Part shown: positions 56,201 to 64,000 of the stretch, piece by piece
Layout of the letters: every line of letters begins with the position of its first letter
Position numbering within the stretch: position 1 is the first letter of the stretch
Origin: Nannobrachium achirus
Lineage: Eukaryota > Chordata > Actinopteri > Myctophiformes > Myctophidae
Length of the DNA stretch: 64,000 nt
NCBI GenBank assembly: GCA_963921795.1
Contig: OY997661.1
Span: forward strand, 36,691,970-36,755,969
Direction: 5' to 3'
The notes under the pieces: generated by a model
The model's input: the letters and a program-made list of their open reading frames with translations, nothing else
Databases searched by the model: none
Told to the model about the DNA's origin: nothing
Made by a program: the position numbers and the translations under genes

Positions 56201-59200
56201 TGCAGTGAAATAAAAAAATATGTTTTTTCACACTTTTAGAGCATAATGATATCTGTAGTGATAATATGGCCATACCTAACACTAGATGCCAAAAAAGTGA
56301 AACATTTCTGTGTTTGTCTATTATAACAAAACAATTACAGCCCCTAAACAAAAGCTTCATGACGCACGTTGACTCTACTTAATAATTTATGAGGGGAGAA
56401 TGATTGACGGGTGCCTGTCAATCAACTTCCACCGCAAGCGTTCACTGTGCTGGTTCGCGTAGCTCCCGCCTCCCCATTCGCCCTCACCACACACAGTGCT
56501 GGCCTACCTCAGGTTCAGCCAATCACAAGCCACGGCCGACTGCTCATCTCCTATGAACACAAATTGTTTTCATAGCCGCTGCCTTGCTGCCTGCATCCAT
56601 ACTTATTTGAGATATTTGATTTCCCTTCATTAGCTTGATTCAATACAATATTCTTTTATTCATAAGAAGCTACATTCTTGCATGGTGAACTTGTGAGACT
56701 CGACAAGACAAAACATAGGCTTTAGTTCATATGAGAGTCCTAAACACTCACATCACTCAAGCTTGGTAGTCATGTTAGGTCACTATCCAACCTCTGAAGA
56801 ACTTCTTTACACCCCCCTTTCACACTGTTTTAATCATTAAGAATCCATATTCTATTCCTTAATTCCAGAACAGCCTGTGGAGTCCGGCTTGCAGGACAAG
56901 ATGAGTTCTCCAGCACCATCCAACACTGTTTCTATTAAACAGGAACTTGAAGAAAATCTTAAAGAGGTACCTGAAGACCACCTGGATACCAGTACGTTTC
57001 ATGACTCTCTCTCTCTTCTTTAGTTTGTCTGTTCAGTTATTGGTAGGGATGGGTTCACCTTTGAATCAATACAATACCTTTTTCAATACCTGGGAATCGA
57101 TACGATACCCTTTTCGATACTTTTATTTAAGTTTAACTGCTCTACCGCTGCTGCGGTGAGCAGAGGTGATGAGGATGATCACACAGTGTGGAAAAGCAAA
57201 GAGTATAGACGTTGGATAATCATCATAATAAACATTATAGGCTATTGTCGGCTATTTTCCACAGTAACGAGTGTAGCCTACTAAAGCAGTCATTAAACTC
57301 TCAGTAGCCCAACTGTTACAGATGCGACCGGCCAGGGGTGCGTTCCAGAGTATCGTTTTTACGTGAACCAATACCTGATAGTATCGACGTCATGCAATCG
57401 ATACCATTAAAAGTATCGCAGACGATACCCATCCCTAGTTATTGGGCTATCACCTTATAGACGACTTTTCAGTAATAGGCTGATTTGTCATGGTAAAAAA
57501 GAAAAACATCATCATAATGATTGTGTATCTTTCAAATAGTTTATTGCTCTTTTTTTGCATCTATCTAATAACCACAACGAGCCCTAAACATGCAGATCAA
57601 AATGATGCAGATCAGATCATTCTAATACAGACAGAGCACCCTCCAGTGGCCGTAACACTTGCTGTGTGGGGGAATGGGGACAGATCCACCTCCCCTTTGG
57701 ATATGCACCACTACTTATGTATAGTTTGTTTATACAATGAAGAATATTACAAAATACAACATCCATGAGAGTATTGAGAAAACCAGACATTTCTCCAGAT
57801 GAAGCAAGCAAAGCCTGTATCTCCTACATTGTTAGCATGTCGTCCAGTAATGTTTTTGCACAGTTCAAAGCAATATTTCTCCCATAATTAATTGGAGAAT
57901 AACCAAGGATTAGTAGTTACTATGAAAAGCTCCACCGGCTGTCCGTCCGTCCGTCACGTCACACTTTTAGCCCTACTCTTATCTCCGGCACTATCCATGC
58001 CATCTTTGCACACACACTCCTCGGCTGGCAAACCACAACCTCTGCCCCTGATTTCTCACATGCCCCTATTCTAGCGCCACCATGAGGTTGCTTTTAATGC
58101 CACTTCCAGGCCAATTTGTGTATACGTGCGACCCGACAGTCGATTAGATTGTCTTACTGGTGTAATTAAGTTATGTCACTGCATCAATGCAGAATCATTC
58201 ACGTTCAAATTACCCTGTCTTTGAGAAACACTACACCCGCTGTTCTCTGTTTTACATCCAACCCATGTCACATGAAAGTCTTTATTCTATTCCAGACCAG
58301 TCTGTGGAGTCCAGCCAGCAGGTGAAGATAAGTTCTCCAGCAGCAACGAGTACCGTTTCTATTAAACAGGAACCTGAAGCTGAAGTTAAAGTTGAAGACC
58401 TGGACTTCAGTAAGTTGCATTGCATGCTCTGCCTTTCTTAAAGGAGTAGTTCACCCCCCAAAATGACTTATTTTCTATTGATTACTCAATCCATGGAGAC
58501 TTGAGTTTAATAATAGTTTTTGGGTTTAGTCACATTCCTAAGACAATCATTACATTACAATTAATTTACCCCCGTTGATTCCGGATGGGAACCAGAATGC
58601 ATTTGGGTCCCCATCTGGAATCAATGGGGGTACATTTACTATAATCCATTCTTTTTGTCTTAGGAATGTGAAAATCACAAAAAAATAATTATTGAACTCA
58701 AGTCTCTAAATAGAAAAAAAAAAGTCATTTTGGGGTTGAACTACTCCTTTAATATGTTAAGACTGTCACCTTATAACATTTCATTTTAAGTTATAATTAG
58801 CGTGGCAAAAAAATTGTTAATTTTTCATTTCACTGTATTTTCCCTTTGATTTAACTTGGGTTGTAAATGAAGGATAAAAGTACCACAAGTCTTTATTGTA
58901 ATTCCTTCATTCCAGACCAGTCTATGGAGTCCAGCCTGCAGGTGGAGATGAGGTCTCCAGCACCAACCAGCACCATTTCTATTAAACAGGAACCTGAAGC
59001 TGAAGTTGAAATCGAAGACCACTTGGGCCTCTGTAAGTGTTTATTTTGATTCTGTTCTCTGTTAGGGTTATCATATCAATGAATGAGTGTATAATTATTA
59101 TGAAATATCCATTTATGTTGATCATGATATTATATTTAGTTACTCTATTGTCATCATTCCTGAGAAAGAAGCAGCAACATTCAGTACTATTGACACTACA

Positions 59201-61601
59201 TTTAAGTATTTGGGTTAGGGTCATTGTCCTCGAGTGACAGTATTGTCATTACATTTCTATAGTAGATACAAATGAAGACATTAATGGCTAGGACCATAAT
59301 ATCGAATCATTAATGAAACTGAAAATTATTTTTTAATAGGAAAGTCCATGACAGGTCCTGCCCAGTCAGGTCCTGCCCAGTCTTTGAAACCAACAACACC
59401 ATTATTCCCCGTTTTACATTCAAACTTCATCTACAACCCATGTCACATTAAAGTCCTACCATTCCTTTATTCCAGACCAGTCTGTGGAGTCTAGCCTGCA
59501 GGCGATGAGTTCTCCAGAGTCAGACAGTGCCACAGTTGAAGCTGAAATTGAGGTTGAAGTTGAAGACCACATAGACATCGGTAAGTTTCACATGCACACA
59601 CTCGCACACTTTTTTAACAGTTTATTCATTCCACACAAGGGAAATTTGCATACAGGACATAACTATTACAGGTGCAGGTTAGATTCACAATATCAAGGCA
59701 TTTGTACAAGAATGTCACTCAGTACTCCTTGGCTAAGTGCTTGTTTTCGTCAGAATTGTTCAGTTTATAATAAAAGCGTGAACATTCGCATGAGCAGTCT
59801 CCATGGGTCACTTGACAAGAAAATTATCAGAGGCATTTGAAAATTCAAGATGGCGGCCATTTTCAATATGGCCACCACCTTCTTAAGCCTAACTGCTCCA
59901 ATAAGGTGGTGGCCACTCTTCAGACTCCACCTTAGGCCGCAGCACTTGCCGTAGCATTTGCCCAAGCCTTGATGACCTTGTAGGCTTATGTAGAGACTGT
60001 AATTTTGATAGCATATTATGTAGACGGATGCCAGGTAATTTGTAGACTTGGCATCCTATAGTGTGAGCTTAATAATATAGTAATGATGATAGTTTCTTGG
60101 TTTACCTATGAGCCTAAATTACTATTTCTATGCTTTTGAAGTATTACCTTGTGTTTTCCTTGCTTCCCTGGATTAAGACCGTCTGCTAAATGGCTAAATT
60201 GTAATTAGTTGTTTGGTTCTGGACTTGTGTCAAGAGTGGAGTTTTGTTTCTTCTTGTGTGACCCTCAACACAGAATTTGAGAATGCTACGCCTAAATTAT
60301 TAGTACTACTGCACCATCACTAATAATAATGATGGTAATAGCAGTCTGACAATACAACAACAAAACTTGAATTGAGTAGTTCACCCCCAAAATGTCTTTT
60401 TTTCCTATTGATTACTCACGCCATGGAGACTTAAAATATACAATTTAGGCTTTTAGCAGACTTTAGTTAAATAATATTTTGTTTGTATTTGTCACATTCC
60501 TAAGACAAAAAAAGTATTATAGTAAATGTACCCCCATTGCATTTGCGTCCCCTTCCGGAATCAATGGGGGTAAATGTATTGTAATCAAATTACAAATACA
60601 AATACTTGCATCTATTATCTCCAAATGGCACCATTCTGCAACTGGTCTGTCCACACCGCTGCAACATTGGTGTGGACTGACCTACAATGACTTGACTTGT
60701 ACGACAAATAATTTGTTACCGTAAACCTTTGATGTGACAGTAAATGTTGAATTGAGTTAAGTTGATGTGAATGTATATGTGACAGTAAATGTTGAGTTGA
60801 GTTCTTCTCGGGCCAGTCCAAGCTTGTCAGTTTTTTTTTGCCGCCCTGTATAACAATTAAACTGTATTAAAATGTTTTGGATTATACAGACAACAGGCCT
60901 AGATTCAATCAATTTGAATAACTGCTTAGTCAATTTAAACATTTAGTTTATTTCATGAGTTATTTCTATATCTCCCTTCATCCTCCATCCCAGATGTCTT
61001 TCCCGCCCAACTACCAATGAAGAAACAGTACTACTGTGACCAGTGTGGGAAAGGATTTGGCAATAAAAGTCATCTCGTATGTCACCAGAGAATTCATACA
61101 GGAGAGAAACCTTACCAGTGTGAACAGTGTGGGGAAAGGTTCAGCAGAACAAGTCATCTCAAGCGTCACCAGTTAATTCATACAGGAGAGAAACTCCACC
61201 ACTGTGACCAGTGTGGGAAAAGATTCGGCACAAGCAGTGAGCTCAAACGTCACCAGGGGATTCATACAGGAGAAAAACGCTACAACTGTGAACAGTGTGG
61301 GAAAGGTTTCAGCCAGAACTTTCAGCTCATAAGTCACATGAGTAGTCATGCAGGAGAGAAACCCTACCACTGCGACCTGTGTGGGAAAGGGTACAGCTTC
61401 AGGAGCAATCTCAAAATTCACCAGAGAACTCACACAGGGGAGAAACCCTACAATTGTGCTCTCTGTGAGAAAAGGTACAGTAGAAGCAGTGACCTCAAAC
61501 TTCACCAGAGAACTCATACAGGAGAGAAGCCCTACCACTGTGACCAATGTGGAAAACATTTTAGATGGAGTTGTGCATTAAGGGCTCACCCGTGCAACTG
61601 A
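53235..61601 (+). CDS. Gene B: C2H2 zinc-finger protein, six exons
   Basis: Exons 53235-53274, 56869-56991, 58296-58409, 58916-59032, 59476-59580 and 60994-61601, all joined in phase 1, give 1107 nt and a 368-residue protein. The N-terminal half is a short leader plus four linker modules (DQSVESSLQ..SPAPASTVSIKQEPE..EVEDHL), acidic and with IKQE SUMO-consensus sites in three of four. The C-terminal half has seven C2H2 fingers with TGEKPY-type linkers. Likely a nuclear DNA-binding regulator; targets unknown. It lacks the exon 3 of gene A. No KRAB, SCAN or BTB domain is visible. The gene is an inference from splice signals and paralogy with gene A. Confidence 0.75.
54036..54817 (+). mobile_element. 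Helitron-like copy in gene B intron 1
   Basis: Starts about ATCAAAACCTCCACCGGCC and ends CTCCCGATTAGGGAG-TCTTACTGG followed by T. From 54466 it is the near-identical reverse complement of 10740-11105. Contains the TTTACCCTAGCAACCAACTG minisatellite (54185-54425) and two CCATATATGG palindromes. Confidence 0.55.
54818..55197 (+). mobile_element. Helitron-like copy directly behind the previous one
   Basis: Starts TATAAGCTCCACCGGC immediately after the CTGG of the preceding copy and ends with the same CTCCCGATTAGGGAG hairpin and TCTTACTGG then T. The body (GCACCGTTGCCCCTATCC, CACACACTCCTTGGCTGG) also occurs at 13920-13990 and 57985-58030. Confidence 0.55.
55250..55757. mobile_element. MITE, TAGCCTGGCTCCAGCC family, copy 2
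   Basis: Near-identical to 28790-29302 over its length, with a few deletions. Ends TAGCCTGGCTCCAG and GTCTGAAATCAGGCTA. Confidence 0.6.
55758..56868. other. Gene B intron 1, rest
   Basis: Contains a short-hairpin relative (55935-56008), otherwise AT-rich. From about 56630 it is colinear with 20985-21376 of gene A up to the exon acceptor. Confidence 0.5.
56869..56991 (+). CDS. Gene B linker exon 2
   Basis: 123 bp, phase 1-1, acceptor TTAATTCCAG, donor GTACGT. Encodes EQPVESGLQDKMSSPAPSN then TVSIKQELEENLKEVPED and HLDT. Carries IKQE. Confidence 0.7.
57044..57437. mobile_element. hAT-like MITE with 8-bp duplication
   Basis: GTTATTGG at 57036-57043 and 57438-57445. Ends TAGGGATGGG and CCCATCCCTA, subterminal ATCGATAC/GTATCG repeats. 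Confidence 0.85.
57921..58160 (+). mobile_element. Helitron-like copy in gene B intron 2
   Basis: Starts about TATGAAAAGCTCCACCGGC and ends GACAGTCGATTAGATTGTC-TTACTGG followed by T. The hairpin is GACA/TGTC here. The paralogous intron of gene A lacks it and continues with the same TGTAATTAAGTT. Confidence 0.55.
58296..58409 (+). CDS. Gene B linker exon 3
   Basis: 114 bp, phase 1-1, acceptor TCTATTCCAG, donor GTAAGT. Encodes DQSVESSQQVKISSPAATST then VSIKQEPEAEVKVEDLDF. Carries IKQE and VKVE. Confidence 0.75.
58442..58748. mobile_element. TTAA-flanked MITE (AGGAGTAGTTCACC), second family
   Basis: TTAA at 58438-58441 and 58749-58752. Ends AGGAGTAGTTCACCCCCC and GGGGTTGAACTACTCCT inverted, with an inner hairpin around TTTACCCCCGTTGATTCCGG. 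Degraded relatives at 20310-20530 and 60370-60600. Confidence 0.75.
58916..59032 (+). CDS. Gene B linker exon 4
   Basis: 117 bp, phase 1-1. Encodes DQSMESSLQVEMRSPAPTST then ISIKQEPEAEVEIEDHLGL. Carries IKQE. Confidence 0.75.
59476..59580 (+). CDS. Gene B linker exon 5
   Basis: 105 bp, phase 1-1. Encodes DQSVESSLQAMSSPESDSAT then VEAEIEVEVEDHIDI. No lysine, so no SUMO motif. It joins the finger exon. Confidence 0.75.
59581..60993. other. Gene B last intron
   Basis: Starts with a short CA-rich stretch, contains a SINE-like tail (ACCGTCTGCTAAATGGCTAA near 60178), a degraded MITE of the 58442 family at about 60370-60600 and no exon. The polypyrimidine tract TATATCTCCCTTCATCCTCC precedes the finger exon. 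Confidence 0.5.
60994..61601 (+). CDS. Gene B zinc-finger exon, seven C2H2 fingers
   Basis: Acceptor CCATCCCAG. After DVFPAQLPMKKQ come seven fingers: [96 protein letters not shown] and [16 protein letters not shown]. Putative -1/3/6 contact residues are N/H/C, R/H/R, T/E/R, Q/Q/S, F/N/I, R/D/L and W/A/A. The last finger ends H-P-C and probably binds zinc poorly or not at all. Linkers are TGEKPY-like, with TGEKLH, TGEKRY and AGEKPY variants. Stop TGA, no frameshift. Confidence 0.92.
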
Positions 61602-62001
61602 ATAGGCCTTTAAAAAAACTGTATAAAGCGTCTCTGTAATACATGTTTAGTGTGATAGAATATTTCTGTACAGTTATTTTCTGGGCATGATTGAGTCAAA
61701 GTTTTGAGAGTTGAGTCTCTGACAAACCCACTTCCCTCAGGACTCCCTAGCATTTGTATTTCACACTTGTTCATTATTCTGCTTATGATTGGTGGTTGAT
61801 TTTGATTCTGATTACTGTAACTTGTAATTAAAAGAAGGAATTACATGTTAAGTTCACCAAAGTCTCATTTGCAAGTACACTTTGATACAGTATCTACGAC
61901 ACATCTGTGTGTCTTAACCCTAAAAGAACAATTCCTGCTACTTGTGCCCCAAAGTGGTGGTTGGGTCTATCTATATGAAAGGGGTAATATAAGTAAACAA
62001 A

Positions 62002-62007
62002 AATAAA
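62002..62007 (+). terminator. Candidate polyadenylation signal of gene B
   Basis: AATAAA about 400 bp after the stop, in a segment conserved with 42742-42747 behind gene A. Confidence 0.45.
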
Positions 62008-62458
62008 TGAAAATAAGACTAATACTATACTAATAATACTAAAATAAACGTGGCTTTCAAAATGACCAACAAGTATTGATGGAGTGATGTAATGCATTGA
62101 AGTCAATGACAGCTGGGTGGACAAGTGTATGACTAAATACTATCTTGAATTATGGTGACATTTGTCAAATAATATTGTTTTTTGACATGCACGCTATAAT
62201 TTTATGGAGGTATGTATAAAGAGAGTGTACGATTCTAACTTGGAAGTATGGGCTCCCAGCAAGAGACTTGGTGGCACCCGAGTCGACAGTCTTGCGGAGG
62301 AGTTGAACATAACTCTGAAAAGCTATTAGCAGCAGGTAATCTAAATGGCCTTGGAAAAAGGGTAGAATGACTCTGTTCTTAACAAATCACCAATATTTTG
62401 TGGGAAAAAAAAGTGCATCCATCAATTAAGCTTGTTTAAAGGTCTGTGGGCTGGGTCG

Positions 62459-62755
62459 TAATGATGGCCAATCCCGTTCATTTCACGTTCACAGTAATGA
62501 TCCGTTCAAACGATTCGTTCACCGTTCAGAGCGCAATCGTCCCGTGAAAAACACTGTCGCCGGAGCGTTTTTATTATGTTGTATTACAGCCCACCCTCCC
62601 ATCCTGTGTACCAAGGGCTATTAGGGGGAGGGGACGGGGGGTATGAACAAAAGCGTGAAAGTAACAGTTTAAATAAATTAACAAATCGTTCACGATTCAA
62701 TCTTGTGATTCGGTTCTTATGAATGAATCACTCATGAACGACAGACACATCACTA
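62459..62755. mobile_element. hAT-like MITE (GTTCACGATTCG family)
   Basis: CTGGGTCG at 62451-62458 and CCGGGTCG at 62756-62763 form an 8-bp duplication with one mismatch. Ends TAATGATGG and CACATCACTA, subterminal TTCACCGTTCA / GTTCACGATTC repeats. Confidence 0.65.
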
Positions 62756-63074
62756 CCGGGTCGGGCTCCAATTATCAATTATGTATCGGGCTTTTGGGTC
62801 GGTCTCAGGCTGACGTTCTGTCAGGCAAGGTTTGGGTCGGGCTCAGATAGGCTATTTCAGCTTTGGACGGCCACGCCAGATGACAATAGTAACCAGAAAT
62901 GATCAGTGCTCGATAGTTAAACCTTGGCTGTGTGCTCATGACACTGAAGTCACGATATGTCACAATGAGTATGCTTGCCTCCTGAGCTCACGGGTAATGG
63001 CCAACCTTTATATAGTACTTGGCTGAGTGCTTGTGAGATCAGAGACCATCAGACTGATGTCAGCACTAGATGTT

Positions 63075-63240
63075 CTCGCCGGCTCCATATATGGAGCTGT
63101 AGATCGTCCTAGGTCCAAGTATGGAGTTTATTAGGTGAGACCTAGATCAGTTAGCAAGATGTGTCGGGTAGCTCCATATATGGAGTAACAATCGTCAGTG
63201 GGTAACTATGGTACGACCTCGCCCTTTAGGGTGAGATCGC
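63075..63240. repeat. CCATATATGG-type repeat fragment
   Basis: GGCTCCATATATGGAGCT and AGCTCCATATATGGAGTA at 63081 and 63170, ending with CGACCTCGCCCTTTAGGGTG resembling the hairpin end of the Helitron-like family. Confidence 0.5.
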
Positions 63241-63739
63241 TTCTCGCCTTATATATATATATATAGAGCGAGAGAGAGAGACATTTAATTTTTTTATTCC
63301 ATAATGACATAAATCAAAGGAGAAGAAAAATCGAAAATAGCATATTTACAAGCTCTACAAAACTATTTTCACTTATGTATGAAATTGCCTTGAGAAGTAA
63401 GGTAATGGTGGGGAAAACACTGACTTCAGTCTGCTTACTCTGATTTTAAGAGCAAGAGAGACCTCTAGTGGACAAAAGGAGAAAACATGAGAATAGTAAA
63501 AGGCAGTATAGAGGTAGACTGGTTTACGAGGCTAGTATAGAGGTGCCCTTATCTTGGTCAATATAGGCCTACCTCTGGTTGCCAAGAATAACTTTGGATA
63601 CAGTAACAAATATTGCAATCCATTTAGGAATAACAGTTCAGTGTAGTTGAAGATAAATGTGTGATTATAATATTCATGTTAGAATGGCCCCAGCACTCTG
63701 CAGTTGTCACAGGTTCCCAGGGGTATTGCAGGATTCACT

Positions 63740-64000
63740 CACATTTTGTGCTTTAACTATTGACAAATAGCAGATATACTGTATAAGCTCACAGCTGCAA
63801 GCTTGTAGATCTGCTATTTTTGAAAAATGATAAAAATGTGTGCAAGTCTTCGAATATTTCAAATCCTTCTAAGGTTTTTTGAAAAACCTATGTTTCTATG
63901 TCAGTGGTGCTCAAACTGTTTCATGTGAAGGACCCCCAAAATGATATGTATTTGGCCACGCCGCCACGGACCCCATCTCAATATATTTAGTTCCAGGGAC
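63740..64000. repeat. Dispersed repeat, second copy of 17030-17275
   Basis: Same order as 17030-17275: TTTGTGCTTTAACTATTGA, short hairpin (63764-63822), TCGAATATTTCAAAT, then TGTCAGTGGTGCTCAAAC and GGACCCCCAAAATGATATGT. Runs off the window edge. Confidence 0.75.

Noticed and set aside
61173..61559. 128-codon minus-strand frame over the zinc-finger exon
   Set aside because: Antisense shadow of the repeated finger sequence; the same occurs at 47454-47807.

Overview
The window looks like an accessory, transposon-dense stretch of a ray-finned (teleost) fish chromosome. The evidence is spliced genes with canonical GT-AG introns, a fish-type B30.2 (PRY-SPRY) exon, tandem C2H2 zinc-finger genes, L2 and Rex3-type LINE relics, tRNA-derived SINEs, long (GT)n tracts and many nested DNA transposons. 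I did not identify the species. All functions are read from sequence alone; no searches were run.

Layout. (1) 3.6-10.4 kb, minus strand: gene C, a modular gene. Its exons are two unassigned exons (10310-10400, 10008-10173), an expanded acidic octapeptide exon (8819-9292), a DQSVES-type exon (8282-8395), six tandem 81-bp exons (5650-6642), a 111-bp exon (5442-5552) and a terminal B30.2 exon (3631-4154). (2) 10.7-14.2 kb: a cluster of Helitron-like elements carrying arrays of the palindrome CCATATATGG. (3) 18.4-32.2 kb, plus strand: gene A, a zinc-finger gene that has lost all but one finger. (4) 32.25-42.07 kb: a complete 9.8-kb piggyBac-type transposon with TTAA target duplications, matching terminal repeats and a six-exon transposase gene with an intact DDD triad. 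It sits just after the gene A stop codon, and the unoccupied site is visible in the paralogue gene B. (5) 42.1-42.8 kb: the displaced 3' flank of gene A. (6) 45.3-47.8 kb: a zinc-finger relic split by two transposons inside one finger. (7) 50.5-52.9 kb: L2 LINE, SINE and a Mutator-like MITE. (8) 53.2-62.0 kb, plus strand: gene B, an apparently intact paralogue of gene A with seven fingers.

How it fits together. Genes A, B and C share one exon module. It is always phase 1 at both ends and encodes DQSVESSLQ..SPAPASTVSIKQEPE..EDHL, usually with a SUMO-consensus IKQE. In A and B the module is spliced to C2H2 fingers; in C it is spliced to a B30.2 domain. Because the exons are symmetric they can be duplicated, lost or expanded without breaking frame, and all three events are visible here. 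A and B are tandem duplicates, so each serves as an empty-site control for transposons in the other.

Transposon theme. Nine elements of several families are flanked by TTAA. Two of them (26720-27398, 36927-37598) carry terminal repeats resembling those of the complete piggyBac and are candidate dependents. Several hAT-like elements with 8-bp duplications and Mutator-like MITEs with 9-bp duplications are nested among them.
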